DNA of 64,000 nucleotides from Nonomuraea maritima (GTDB lineage Bacteria; Actinomycetota; Actinomycetes; Streptosporangiales; Streptosporangiaceae), in assembly GCF_900100395.1 (NCBI RefSeq), contig NZ_FNFB01000021.1, forward strand, positions 1-64,000. The letters run 5' to 3'. Of the stretch, positions 32,865 through 41,757 are shown in pieces. The position numbers and the translations under genes are program-made. Every line of letters begins with the position of its first letter. The first letter of the stretch is position 1. Below the pieces are notes generated by a model. It was not told the DNA's origin and searched no databases. It saw only the letters and a list, made by a program, of their open reading frames with translations.

Positions 32865-34169
32865 ATGACAGAAAGGCGAGATGACGTGCGACGTCGATCG
32901 ATCATCGGTACATCGCTGGCCGTGGTTGCCGCCATGACCCTGTCCGCGTGCGGCAGCGGCGACGACGGCGCCGCGTCCGACACGATCAGGGTCACGCTGG
33001 CCAACCACGTGTGGACCGACAACATCAAGAAGGCCCTGCCCGAGTTCGAGAAGCAGTCGGGCCTCAAGGTCGAGGTCACCCAGCTCGGCGAGGACCAGCT
33101 CTCCGACCAGTACAACGTCAAGCTGAACGCCGGTTCCGCCGACATCGACGTGATGATGTACCGGCCGCTGCAGGAGGGCAAGCTCTTCGCCCGCAACGGC
33201 TACCTCGCCGACCTGTCGGAGCTGGTGAAGTCGCCCACCTGGGACTTCAGCGACTTCCAGTCCGGCCCGATGGAGGCCACCACGTACGAGGGCAAGCCGG
33301 TCGGCATCCCGATCATCACCGAGCAGGAGGTCCTCTACTACCGCAAGGACCTGCTCGCCAAGGCCGGGCTGGACGCCCCGCCGAAGACCCTCGACGAGCT
33401 GAAGGACGCCGCCGCCAAGATTAAGGCGGCGGAGCCGGACGTCGCCGGGTTCGTCGCCCGTACCGGCAAGTCGACGGCGGTCACGCAGTTCTCCAGCTTC
33501 CTCTACAGCTTCGGCGGCGACTTCGTCGACGGCGGCGGCAAGGCGGCCGTCAACAGCGACGCCGCCAAGCAGGCGTACGCCTACTACGGCGGGCTGATCA
33601 AGGACGCGGGCCCGGCGAACGTCAGCACCGACATGGGCTGGCCCGAGGCGATGGCCATCTTCACCCAGGGCAAGGCCGCCTTCTACACCGAGGCGAACTC
33701 GCTCTACAAGAACGCCACCGACCCGGCGAAGTCGAAGGTGTCGGACCAGGTCGGCTTCGCGCCGTTCCCGGCGGGTCCCGGCGGTTCCAAGCCGTACAAC
33801 ATCCCGTCGTGGGCGCTCGGCGTCAACGCGAGCTCCGAGAACACGGCCAACGCCTGGAAGTTCATCGAGTGGGCCACCAGCAAGGAGGAGACGCTCGCCC
33901 AGCAGAAGTCGGGCGTGCCGGGAGCCCGTACGTCCGTGTGGGCCAGCCCCGAGGGCACCTCGACGTTCCCCGAGGACATGGTGGCGGCCATCGAGGCGAG
34001 CAACAAGACCGGCGTCGGCCATGACCGGCCGCAGGTCGTGAAGGTCGCCGAGGCGCGCGAGATCGTCGGTCAGCCGATCGTCGACGCGATCACCGGCAAG
34101 GACGCCGCCGCCGCGGCCGACACGGCCAACGCGGCGTTCCAGCAGTTCCTGGACGACGAGGCCAAGTAA
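32865..34169 (+). CDS. Sugar-acid ABC transporter substrate-binding lipoprotein
   Basis: 434 aa from ATG 32865 (GGGGGG upstream); GTG 32886 with AAGGCGAG before it is an equally good start. Signal with lipobox LSAC, then a family-1 (maltose-type) solute-binding fold: TLANHVWTDNIKKALPEFEK, MMYRPLQEGKLFARNGYLADL, ITEQEVLYYRKDLLAKAGL. First gene of the importer, followed by a hairpin and two permeases. No ATPase is encoded here; a shared MsiK-type ATPase elsewhere would be expected in actinomycetes. Confidence 0.9.
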   Translation: MTERRDDVRRRSIIGTSLAVVAAMTLSACGSGDDGAASDTIRVTLANHVWTDNIKKALPEFEKQSGLKVEVTQLGEDQLSDQYNVKLNAGSADIDVMMYRPLQEGKLFARNGYLADLSELVKSPTWDFSDFQSGPMEATTYEGKPVGIPIITEQEVLYYRKDLLAKAGLDAPPKTLDELKDAAAKIKAAEPDVAGFVARTGKSTAVTQFSSFLYSFGGDFVDGGGKAAVNSDAAKQAYAYYGGLIKDAGPANVSTDMGWPEAMAIFTQGKAAFYTEANSLYKNATDPAKSKVSDQVGFAPFPAGPGGSKPYNIPSWALGVNASSENTANAWKFIEWATSKEETLAQQKSGVPGARTSVWASPEGTSTFPEDMVAAIEASNKTGVGHDRPQVVKVAEAREIVGQPIVDAITGKDAAAAADTANAAFQQFLDDEAK

Positions 34170-34176
34170 GCGGCGA

Positions 34177-34205
34177 GCGGGTGACGGGCCCGGCCCGTCA
34201 CCCGC
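34177..34205 (+). promoter_or_regulatory. Intercistronic hairpin after binding-protein gene
   Basis: GCGGGTGACGGGCC and GGCCCGTCACCCGC form a near-perfect 14-bp inverted repeat around one base, between the binding protein and first permease. Such hairpins commonly raise expression of the binding protein over the permeases by partial termination or mRNA protection. Confidence 0.7.
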
Positions 34206-34230
34206 CGGACCGCCGACCTCTGGAGACCCC

Positions 34231-35175
34231 ATGGCAACGATCACCACCACCAAGAAGCCACCACGCGCCCCCGAGACCCCCGAGACGCCCGCCTGGGTGC
34301 TCTGGGTCAACGACCACCGCAAATGGCTCTTCGCCGCGCCCGCGATGGTCTTCGTCGCCGCGCTGCTCGTGTTCCCGCTGGCCTGGACCGGCTATCTCAG
34401 CCTGACCGACGCCGAAGGGTCCGTCCGCGCCGACAGCGACTTCGTGGGCCTGCGCAACTACGTCGACGTCCTCACGGACGTCGAGCGGTTCTGGCCCGCC
34501 GTCGGGCGGACGGCCACCTTCACCGTCGCCGCGCTCGTGTTCGAGGTGGTCCTCGGGATGGCGATCGCGCTGCTGCTGTGGCGGCCGTTCAAGGGCGAGC
34601 GGTGGGTCCGCGTCGCGATCCTCATGCCGCTCGTCGCCACCCCGGTCGCGGTCGGCATGATGTGGCGGCTCATCTTCGACCCGAACATCGGCATGGCCAA
34701 CCAGGTGCTCGGCTGGTTCGGCATCGGACCGCAGCCGTGGCTCGCCGGCCAGCACTCGGCGCTGCCCACCACGATCTTCATCGACGTGTGGCAGTGGACG
34801 CCGATGGTGGCGCTCATCCTGCTCGCCGGGCTCACCTCGCTGTCGGAGGAGCCTCAGGAGGCGGCACGCATCGACGGGGCGAGCACCTGGCAGCGCTTCC
34901 GGCACGTCACCCTGCCGCTGCTCATGCCCACGCTGACCGTCGCGGTGCTGCTGCGCGGCATCGACGCGCTGAAGACCTTCGACATCCTGTACGCCACCAA
35001 GGGCCGCGGCGGCGGTTCGTTCCACGAGGTGGAGACCCTGAACGTGTACGCCTACGGCCTCAGCTTCGACTACAACGAGTACGGCGTCTCCTCCACCGTG
35101 CTCATCATCTTCTTCCTGATCATCATCGGGGCGATGTGGGCCCTGACGGCCCGGCGCAAGGAGGCGCGGCGATGA
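34231..35175 (+). CDS. Sugar ABC transporter permease (MalF-like)
   Basis: 314 aa with six hydrophobic segments and the coupling loop EEPQEAARIDGASTWQRFRHVTLP (EAA motif). The N-terminal AFAAPAMVFVAALLVFPLAW helix is typical of MalF/UgpA-type subunits. The stop overlaps the next start (ATGA). Confidence 0.93.
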   Translation: MATITTTKKPPRAPETPETPAWVLWVNDHRKWLFAAPAMVFVAALLVFPLAWTGYLSLTDAEGSVRADSDFVGLRNYVDVLTDVERFWPAVGRTATFTVAALVFEVVLGMAIALLLWRPFKGERWVRVAILMPLVATPVAVGMMWRLIFDPNIGMANQVLGWFGIGPQPWLAGQHSALPTTIFIDVWQWTPMVALILLAGLTSLSEEPQEAARIDGASTWQRFRHVTLPLLMPTLTVAVLLRGIDALKTFDILYATKGRGGGSFHEVETLNVYAYGLSFDYNEYGVSSTVLIIFFLIIIGAMWALTARRKEARR

Positions 35176-35987
35176 GGCCCAGTCCCGCGTACCGGGTGTT
35201 CCGGGTGGCGGCGCTCGTCTTCGTGATGCTCGCGCTGCTCGCGCCGCTGCTCTGGATGATCTCGGCGTCGCTCAAGACCAACGTCGACATCTACGACCCG
35301 GGCAAGGCGCTGGCGTTCTCCCCCACCCTGGACAACTACGCCAAGGTGCTCCAGCAGGCCAACTACGTCGAGTTCATCGTCAACAGCCTCTGGGTGGCGT
35401 TCGCCGCCACCGTGGCCTCGCTGATCCTCGGGCTGCCCGCCGCGTACTCGATGAGCCGCTTCAACATGAGGAAGTCGGCGCTCGTGGTGCTGATGGCCCG
35501 GGTCATCCCCGGCGTCTCGCTGCTGGTGCCGTGGTACTACGTCTTCTCCAACCTGCGGATGGTCGGCGGGTTCGGCGTGCTGATCATCAGCCACATGTTC
35601 GTGTCGCTGCCGCTGATCGTCTACATCATGATGGGCTTCTTCGACAGCCTGCCCGCCGAGCTGGAGGAGGCGGCGCTGGTCGACGGGCTGACCCACATCG
35701 GCGCGTTCCGGCGCATCACGCTGCCGCTGTCGGTGCCGGGCATCGCCACCGCCGGGATCCTGTCGTTCATCTTCTCCTGGAACAACTTCATGTTCGCGCT
35801 CGTGCTCTCCGACGCCGACACGAAGACCCTGCCCGTCGCGATCTTCGACTTCGTCGGGTACGCCAGCATCGACTGGGGCGGCCTGATGGCCGCGGCCACC
35901 GTGGTGACCCTGCCGATCATGGTGATCGCCCTGTTCGTGCAGAAGTACGTGGTCTCCGGCCTCACCGCCGGCGCGACGAAGGGCTGA
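35172..35987 (+). CDS. Sugar ABC transporter permease (MalG-like)
   Basis: 271 aa, ATG 35172. Six hydrophobic segments; the coupling loop is LEEAALVDGLTHIGAFRRITLPLS. The opening MRPSPAYRVFRVAALVFVML and LAPLLWMISASLKT are typical of MalG/UgpE partners. It ends two bases before the dehydratase start, so transport and catabolism are one operon. Confidence 0.93.
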   Translation: MRPSPAYRVFRVAALVFVMLALLAPLLWMISASLKTNVDIYDPGKALAFSPTLDNYAKVLQQANYVEFIVNSLWVAFAATVASLILGLPAAYSMSRFNMRKSALVVLMARVIPGVSLLVPWYYVFSNLRMVGGFGVLIISHMFVSLPLIVYIMMGFFDSLPAELEEAALVDGLTHIGAFRRITLPLSVPGIATAGILSFIFSWNNFMFALVLSDADTKTLPVAIFDFVGYASIDWGGLMAAATVVTLPIMVIALFVQKYVVSGLTAGATKG

Positions 35988-35989
35988 CC

Positions 35990-37138
35990 GTGACGACCAT
36001 CGCACGCATCGAGACGTTCCTCGTCGCTCCCCGCTGGCTGTTCGTCCGGGTGGAGACCGCCTCCGGGATCGTCGGCTGGGGCGAGGCCACCTGCGAGGGG
36101 CGCTCCGAGACCGTCCGCACCGCCGTGCACGAGCTCGCGGAGCTGCTGACCGGCCGGGACGCGCTGCGCATCGAGGACCACTGGCAGGTGATGACGAAGG
36201 GCGCGTTCTACCGGGGCGGCCCCATCCTGGCCAGCGCCGTGGCGGGCCTCGACCAGGCGCTGTGGGACATCGCGGGCAAGCACTTCGGCGCCCCCGTCCA
36301 CCAGCTGCTCGGCGGCCCCGTACGGGACCGGATCCGGGTGTACGGGTGGGTCGGCGGCGACGACCCGAGCGAGGTCCGTGAACACATCGCCGCGCAGGTC
36401 GAGGCGGGTCTGACCGCCGTGAAGATGAACGCCTCCGGCCGCATGAGCCGGCTCGCGTCGGTCTCCGAGCTGGACGGCGTGGTCGCCCGGGTCGCCGCGG
36501 CCCGCGAGGTGCTCGGCCCCGACCGCGACGTGGCCGTCGACCTGCACGGGCGCTTCACCCTGGCCAACGCCCGCCGGGTCGCGCCGCTGCTGGAGCCGTA
36601 CCGGCCGATGTTCCTGGAGGAGCCGGTGGTTCCTGAGAACTCGCACCTCATCGGCGAGGTGGTGCGCTCGACCACCGTCCCGGTCTCCACCGGGGAGCGG
36701 CTCTACAGCCGGCAGGACTTCCTGCCGGTGCTGCAGGCCGGCATCGCGGTCGCACAGCCGGACCTGTCGCACGCGGGCGGCATCACCGAGGTACGGAAGA
36801 TCGCCACGCTGGCGGAGACGTACGACGTGCAGCTCGCCCCGCACTGCCCGCTCGGCCCGATCGCCCTCGCGGCCTGCCTGCAGCTCGGCTTCGCCACGCC
36901 GAACTTCCTGATCCAGGAGCAGAGCCTCGGCATCCACTACAACCTCGGCGCCGACGTGCTCGACTACTGCCTGGACAAGACCCCGCTGACGTTCGTGGAC
37001 GGGCACGTCGAGCGGCTCACCGGCCCCGGCCTCGGCATCGAGATCGACGAGGCCGCGGTCCGCGCGGCCGACAAGGCGGGAACTGTCTGGCGCAGCCCCG
37101 TCTGGCGGCACCCCGACGGCTCCTACGCCGAATGGTGA
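35990..37138 (+). CDS. dgoD: D-galactonate dehydratase-like enolase-superfamily enzyme
   Basis: 382 aa, GTG 35990, the same length as characterised DgoD. Mandelate-racemase-type barrel: AVKMNASG, metal ligands in VAVDLHGRF (Asp, with His in D-x-H), FLEEPVVPE and STGERLYSRQDF (Glu), and the general base region LAPHCPLGPIAL (His). DgoD removes water from D-galactonate to give 2-keto-3-deoxygalactonate. Related L-sugar acid dehydratases share the fold, so substrate identity is likely but not proven. No KDPGal kinase or aldolase gene is adjacent. Confidence 0.86.
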   Translation: MTTIARIETFLVAPRWLFVRVETASGIVGWGEATCEGRSETVRTAVHELAELLTGRDALRIEDHWQVMTKGAFYRGGPILASAVAGLDQALWDIAGKHFGAPVHQLLGGPVRDRIRVYGWVGGDDPSEVREHIAAQVEAGLTAVKMNASGRMSRLASVSELDGVVARVAAAREVLGPDRDVAVDLHGRFTLANARRVAPLLEPYRPMFLEEPVVPENSHLIGEVVRSTTVPVSTGERLYSRQDFLPVLQAGIAVAQPDLSHAGGITEVRKIATLAETYDVQLAPHCPLGPIALAACLQLGFATPNFLIQEQSLGIHYNLGADVLDYCLDKTPLTFVDGHVERLTGPGLGIEIDEAAVRAADKAGTVWRSPVWRHPDGSYAEW

Positions 37139-37165
37139 CCACCAACATATGAAGAAAGGCAGTAC

Positions 37166-38395
37166 GTGAAGATCATCGCAGCGGACGTCATCGTCACCAG
37201 CCCCGACCGCAACTTCGTCACCCTCAGGATCACCACGGACGAGGGGCTCACCGGGCTGGGCGACGGCACGCTCAACGGGCGGGAGCTGTCGGTCGCGTCC
37301 TACCTGGCCGACCACGTCGTCCCCCTGCTGATCGGACGCGACCCGCACCGCATCGAGGACACCTGGCAGTTCCTCTACCGCTCGGCGTACTGGCGGCGCG
37401 GGCCCGTCACCATGGCCGCCATCGCGGCCGTGGACGTGGCGCTGTGGGACATCAAGGCCAAGGCCGCCGGGATGCCGCTCTACCAGCTGCTCGGCGGCGC
37501 CTCCCGGAACGGGATCATGGCGTACGGGCACGCCTCCGGCCGCGACCTGCCCGAGCTGTTCGACTCGATCCGGCGGCACCTCGAGATGGGCTACCGCTCG
37601 ATCCGGGTGCAGACCTCCGTGCCCGGGCTCAACGCGGTGTACGGGGTGGCCTCCCAGCCGAGCACCGGCGGGAAGCGCTACGACTACGAGCCCGCCCAGC
37701 GCACCGCGCTGCCCGCAGAGGAGGACTGGGACACCCGCGCGTACCTGCGCCACCTGCCCGGCGTCTTCGAGGCGGTGCGGAACGAGTTCGGCCCGGAGCT
37801 GCCGCTGCTGCACGACGGGCACCACCGCATGACCCCGATCGAGGCCGCGCGGCTCGGCAAGGCCCTGGAGCCGTACGACCTGTTCTGGCTGGAGGACTGC
37901 ACGCCGGCGGAGAACCAGGAGGCGCTGCGCCTGGTGCGCCGGCACACCACGACCCCGCTGGCCATCGGCGAGGTGTTCAACACCGTGTGGGACTACCAGA
38001 CGCTGATCCGCGAGCAGCTCATCGACTACGTGCGCTCGGCCGTCACCCACACGGGCGGCATCACGGCCATGCGGAAGCTGCTCGACTTCGCCGCCCAGTA
38101 CCAGATCAAGTCGGGCATCCACGGCCCGACCGACATCTCGCCGGTCGGCATGGCCGCCGCGCTCCACCTCGACCTGGCGATCCACAACTTCGGCATCCAG
38201 GAGTACATGCAGCACGGCCCGGCGACCAACGAGGTGTTCCGGCAGTCGTTCACCTTCACCGACGGCTACCTGCACCCGGGCGAGCTGCCCGGGCTCGGGG
38301 TGGAGCTGGACGAGCAGGCCGCCGCGCGGTTCCCGTACCAGCCGGCTTACCTGCCGTTCAACCGGCTCAAGGACGGCACCGTCCATGACTGGTGA
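37166..38395 (+). CDS. manD: D-mannonate dehydratase (ManD/RspA family)
   Basis: 409 aa, GAAAGG before GTG 37166. Enolase superfamily with hallmarks of ManD: N-terminal [29 protein letters not shown], the extended insertion around [48 protein letters not shown] and [12 protein letters not shown]. The family dehydrates D-mannonate and/or D-gluconate to 2-keto-3-deoxygluconate with varying efficiency. It overlaps the gluconokinase gene by 11 bp. Confidence 0.9.
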   Translation: MKIIAADVIVTSPDRNFVTLRITTDEGLTGLGDGTLNGRELSVASYLADHVVPLLIGRDPHRIEDTWQFLYRSAYWRRGPVTMAAIAAVDVALWDIKAKAAGMPLYQLLGGASRNGIMAYGHASGRDLPELFDSIRRHLEMGYRSIRVQTSVPGLNAVYGVASQPSTGGKRYDYEPAQRTALPAEEDWDTRAYLRHLPGVFEAVRNEFGPELPLLHDGHHRMTPIEAARLGKALEPYDLFWLEDCTPAENQEALRLVRRHTTTPLAIGEVFNTVWDYQTLIREQLIDYVRSAVTHTGGITAMRKLLDFAAQYQIKSGIHGPTDISPVGMAAALHLDLAIHNFGIQEYMQHGPATNEVFRQSFTFTDGYLHPGELPGLGVELDEQAAARFPYQPAYLPFNRLKDGTVHDW

Positions 38396-38921
38396 GCGTC
38401 CGCCGACCCGGCACATCGTGGTGATGGGCGTGTCGGGGGCGGGCAAGACGACCGTGGCCCGCGGCATCAGCGAGGTGACCGGGCTGCGGTTCGCCGAGGC
38501 CGACGAGTTCCACTCGGAGGAGAACGTCGAGCGGATGCGCTCGGGTGTCCCGCTGCGCGACGCCGACCGCTGGCCGTGGCTGCGGGAGCTGGCCGCGTGG
38601 ATGGCGGAGCGGCACGCCGAGGGCGTCTCCACCGTGCTGGCCTGCTCGGCGTTGAAGCGCTCGTACCGGGACGTGTTGCGGCAGGGCCCGCCGGAGGTGG
38701 AGTTCGTCCACCTGCACGGCCCCGCGGAGCTGATCCGCGACCGGATGACCCGCCGGACGAACCACTACATGTCGGCGGGCCTGCTCGACTCGCAGCGGGC
38801 GATCCTCGAGCCGCTCGGCCCGGACGAGTCGGGGTTGGAGCTGGAGGTGGGGCCGTCGCCGGACGAGCTGGTGGCGGCGGTGGTCGACCGGCTCGGCCTG
38901 CGTCCCACCTCCTCGCGCTGA
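38385..38921 (+). CDS. gntK: Gluconokinase
   Basis: 178 aa, ATG 38385 inside the end of manD. P-loop [16 protein letters not shown] near the N-terminus, then the GntK pattern [44 protein letters not shown] and [11 protein letters not shown]. It phosphorylates gluconate to 6-phosphogluconate for the pentose-phosphate or Entner-Doudoroff route. Together with the dehydratases it marks the operon as sugar-acid catabolism. Confidence 0.92.
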   Translation: MTGERPPTRHIVVMGVSGAGKTTVARGISEVTGLRFAEADEFHSEENVERMRSGVPLRDADRWPWLRELAAWMAERHAEGVSTVLACSALKRSYRDVLRQGPPEVEFVHLHGPAELIRDRMTRRTNHYMSAGLLDSQRAILEPLGPDESGLELEVGPSPDELVAAVVDRLGLRPTSSR

Positions 38922-38928
38922 CGGCCGG

Positions 38929-39291
38929 TCACCCTGCGGCGGCGGCCCGCCGCCGCAGGGCCTCCTCATGGCCGGCGTCGGTGCGCAGCGTCACGCTCAG
39001 GCCGGCATCGGACAGGACGGCGAGCAGGACGGCGAACTGCTCGGGCGGCTCGGCGGCCAGCAGATGCTCGGCGTGCTCGACGACGAGGGCGGTGACGTCG
39101 GTGTCGCGCAGGCAGTCGGTGAGCGCGTCCCAGTTGCGGCCGAAGTGACCGGGCAGGCGCAGCGCCCGCGCCGCCTCCTCGAAGAAGGCGGCACGGGTGC
39201 GGCAGGCCCGCCCGTCCATGACCGCCGCGGCCGGGTCGCCGGGCGCGGGGCCGGTGGTCACCGTCAGCCAGGACGGCAGCGGACGTGTCAT
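38929..39291 (-). CDS. Barstar-family ribonuclease inhibitor
   Basis: 120 aa. The barstar core is recognisable: AVMDGRACRTRAAFFEEAARAL, LPGHFGRNWDALTDCLRD and the following strand TALVVEHAEHLL. The NWDAL(x)DCL segment is the barnase-binding helix. It is encoded nine bases after the secreted RNase on the same strand, so it is most likely the cytoplasmic immunity protein for that enzyme. Confidence 0.88.
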   Translation of the reverse strand: MTRPLPSWLTVTTGPAPGDPAAAVMDGRACRTRAAFFEEAARALRLPGHFGRNWDALTDCLRDTDVTALVVEHAEHLLAAEPPEQFAVLLAVLSDAGLSVTLRTDAGHEEALRRRAAAAG

Positions 39292-39300
39292 CGCGGGTTC

Positions 39301-39714
39301 CTAGAGCCGGTAGAAGTCGGTGTAGTGGTTGGGCGAGAACCACACGGCGCCGGTGGAGCGGTTGACGACGATCCGGTACGCGTCACGCGCCGCGCCCCTG
39401 GCGCGGGAGTAGACGTCGTACTCGTTGTAGGTGGCGCCGCTGGGCAGCTGACCCTCACGGTTGTAGAACCGGCCACCGGTGTAGTTGTGGCGGCCGTCCG
39501 GCCAGGAGTACCAGCCGGCGGACGTGGGGTAGCCCTTCGACTGCCAGACCGACCTGGCCGCGCGCGCGTCGGCGCAGCGCGAGATGGTGCAGGAGTTGTG
39601 GACGGCGGCGTCGGCGGGGACGACTCCGACCAGGCCGACGAGCGAGACGAGTGCGGCGAGTACGACGGCGAGTCTCGACGGCCAGGGGGGTGCGGAGCGA
39701 TGCGGTGGGTGCAC
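39301..39714 (-). CDS. Secreted guanyl-specific ribonuclease (RNase Sa/barnase-like)
   Basis: 137 aa, GTG 39714 preceded by AGGAGG. A signal peptide (cleavage near ADA-AV) releases a ~100-aa ribonuclease: Cys pair NSCTISRC, substrate/structural RFYNREGQLP, catalytic Glu in YNEYDV, Arg in YRIVVNRSTG and His near the C-terminus in NHYTDFYRL. These match the RNase Sa triad. It would cleave single-stranded RNA after G outside the producing cell or in competitors. Confidence 0.9.
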   Translation of the reverse strand: MHPPHRSAPPWPSRLAVVLAALVSLVGLVGVVPADAAVHNSCTISRCADARAARSVWQSKGYPTSAGWYSWPDGRHNYTGGRFYNREGQLPSGATYNEYDVYSRARGAARDAYRIVVNRSTGAVWFSPNHYTDFYRL

Positions 39715-39835
39715 TGATCCTCCTCGTGACGTGCGGCGGACACCGAAAGGATCATTCCCGCAGAACGGACGTCAACGACAAAGGGCCGGTGAACACTGCG
39801 CGGCCGGAGACTTGCCTGGTTTCCGGGTGATCGCC

Positions 39836-40525
39836 TCAGAGCACCGTCCGCCAGTACTGACGGGCCTCGACGTCCCGTACGACCACCCCGTGCTTGGCGA
39901 GTTCGGTACGGAGCTCGCCCGCGTCCGCCGCGTCCTTGGCCTTGAGGGCGTCCTGCCGGGCCCGCAGGAGGGCCTGGGCGTGGCCGTCGAGTCCTGGCAT
40001 GCCGTCGGCCCACCGCTGGAACGCGTCCCGGTGCGGGTCGTCGTCCAGCCAGGGATAGCCCTTCGCGGTGAACGCCTCGCGGAGTCTCGCGGGGACGTGG
40101 TCGGTCTTCTCCCGAGCCAGTTCCTCGGTCCGCGCGCCGAGCAGGACGAGGTGGTTCCCGTCCACGAAGACCGCGTGGACCGCCTCGCGGGCGAACGTCC
40201 GCGCCGTGCCGGACCTGCTGATGGTCACGGCGGGGCCGACCTCGACAGTGACGATGTCGTCGTAGGCCCTCAGAGTGACGACGCCCCCGGCGACGGCTCC
40301 AGCGACGATGACCACGGCCGCCACCACGGGATTGGCGGTGAGGCTCGCGAGGAATTCCAGCTTCTGCATCTCCGGCGCCCCAGGGATGGACGTGACCCAC
40401 CCGGGTACGCGGGTCAGCAGCCAGCCGGCCGCCGCGCCCAGCAGGGGGAACGCCGTCCACAGGAAGACGTGGGCCGCGGCTCCGTGCCTGACGGCGAGCG
40501 GCCGGGCGTCAGTGTCGTGCGGCAT
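39836..40525 (-). CDS. YqeB-family membrane protein
   Basis: 229 aa from ATG 40525. Two N-terminal hydrophobic helices (FLWTAFPLLGAAAGWLLTRVPGW and PVVAAVVIVAGAVAGGVVTL) lead to a soluble domain with VGPAVTISRSGTARTFAREAVHAVFVDGNHLVLLGARTEEL and a C-terminal helical part. This resembles the YqeB family of unknown function. Its start lies 112 bp inside the amidohydrolase frame, an unusually long overlap. Confidence 0.78.
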   Translation of the reverse strand: MPHDTDARPLAVRHGAAAHVFLWTAFPLLGAAAGWLLTRVPGWVTSIPGAPEMQKLEFLASLTANPVVAAVVIVAGAVAGGVVTLRAYDDIVTVEVGPAVTISRSGTARTFAREAVHAVFVDGNHLVLLGARTEELAREKTDHVPARLREAFTAKGYPWLDDDPHRDAFQRWADGMPGLDGHAQALLRARQDALKAKDAADAGELRTELAKHGVVVRDVEARQYWRTVL

Positions 40526-41727
40526 GGGCGTCCTGTCCTTTCCCTGGTTCGGTCGATGACGACGCGGCCGTCGCGCAGGACCATCGCCACGCGACGCAGG
40601 GCGCCGAGGTCGGTGAGCGGGTCGCCGGCGACGACGAGGAGGTCGGCGGCGCTCCCCGGCCGGAGCACGCCGAGGCCGGGGACGCCCAGGGTGCGGGCGG
40701 CGGCCGTCGTGGCGGCGGCGACGGCCTCGCGCGCGGTCAGGCCCGATGCGGCGAGCAGGGCTATGTCGCGGATCAGGCCGCCGCCGGACGGCACCGACGG
40801 CATGCCGGCGTCGCTGGCCGCGACGAGCGTGCCGCCGGCCTCGTGGAACTCGGCGACCCGGCGGCGCAGCAGCGTCTTGGTGTCTTCGTCGAGGAGGGCG
40901 TCGGTGACCGCCAGGGTCGGCGCGAGGGCGACGCCGCCGCGCACCATCGCGTCGAGCAGGCGGGCCGGCCAGCCCGCGAGGGGGCCTCGGGGTTCGAGGT
41001 GGTGGAGCACATCGACGCCGCAGGCGAGGAGTTCCGCCAGGTCGTCGAGAGTGCCCCAGTGGGCGACGACCTTCCGGCCGCAGCGGTGGGCCTGTTCGAC
41101 GATCGCCCGCAGGATGGCCTCGTCGAGGGGTTGGAGCGAGCGGCGCCGGGGGTCGCCGCGGTCGTGGACGACCTTGACGACGTCGACGGGGTCGGACCCC
41201 GAAGCGAGCTCCTCCACCTGCTCGCGGGCCTCGGCCGGGTCGCGGGGGACGCGCACCCAGCCGGCGCCGGGCCGAGCCCCTGCCGTGGCGACGGGGTGGC
41301 CGCCGGGCGAGGTGAAGATCGGCCCGGCGACCAGCAGCCGCGGGCCGGTCAGCCGGTGGGTCGCCACCTTGTGGCGGAAGTCGCGGATCCACGTGTCGTC
41401 GTCGCCGAGGCTGCACACCGTGGTCACGCCGTGGCGCAGGAAGGCCCGCCGCTTGCCCGGCTGGTGACGCATCCAGCCGACGACCGCCCTGGCCCGGCCC
41501 AGCACCTTGGGGCCACCGCGCGGCTCCGGCGGGCCGAGGTGGACGTGCGAGTCGATCAGCCCGGGCAAGACGGTGTGCCCGGGCAGGTCGACCGTTCCGA
41601 CGCCGGGCGGCACCGGCACGTCGGGCCCGACCGCCGTGACGCGCCCGCCCTCGACCAGGACGGTCGCCTTCTCGCATGGCGACAGCCCGTCGCAGACGAG
41701 CGCCGTCACACCGGTCAACGCCAGCAT
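40414..41727 (-). CDS. Amidohydrolase-family protein
   Basis: 437 aa from ATG 41727. Metal-dependent TIM-barrel hydrolase: H-x-H in PGLIDSHVHLGPP, Lys in VVKVVHDRG, His in KVVAHWG and VDVLHHLEP, and Asp in VAASDAGMPS. The C-terminal VLRPGSAADLLVVAGDPL is typical of imidazolonepropionase/prolidase-like members. Residues after about 400 look unlike the family and overlap yqeB, so the natural end may have been altered. Divergent from a TetR gene by 30 bp. Confidence 0.85.
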   Translation of the reverse strand: MLALTGVTALVCDGLSPCEKATVLVEGGRVTAVGPDVPVPPGVGTVDLPGHTVLPGLIDSHVHLGPPEPRGGPKVLGRARAVVGWMRHQPGKRRAFLRHGVTTVCSLGDDDTWIRDFRHKVATHRLTGPRLLVAGPIFTSPGGHPVATAGARPGAGWVRVPRDPAEAREQVEELASGSDPVDVVKVVHDRGDPRRRSLQPLDEAILRAIVEQAHRCGRKVVAHWGTLDDLAELLACGVDVLHHLEPRGPLAGWPARLLDAMVRGGVALAPTLAVTDALLDEDTKTLLRRRVAEFHEAGGTLVAASDAGMPSVPSGGGLIRDIALLAASGLTAREAVAAATTAAARTLGVPGLGVLRPGSAADLLVVAGDPLTDLGALRRVAMVLRDGRVVIDRTRERTGRPCRTTLTPGRSPSGTEPRPTSSCGRRSPCWARRPAGC

Positions 41728-41745
41728 GCGACTAGTTGAACATAT

Positions 41746-41753
41746 AGGATCCT
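41746..41753. promoter_or_regulatory. Short palindrome between amidohydrolase and TetR
   Basis: AGGATCCT lies in the 30-bp gap between the divergent starts at 41727 and 41758, embedded in AT-rich sequence. It is the only symmetry I see there and could be the regulator's half-sites, but it is short. Confidence 0.3.
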
Positions 41754-41757
41754 GTAC

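Noticed and set aside
35621-38632. 1003-codon frame antisense to dgoD and manD
   Set aside because: Low-complexity Arg/Val/His/Gln product; overlaps several firm genes.
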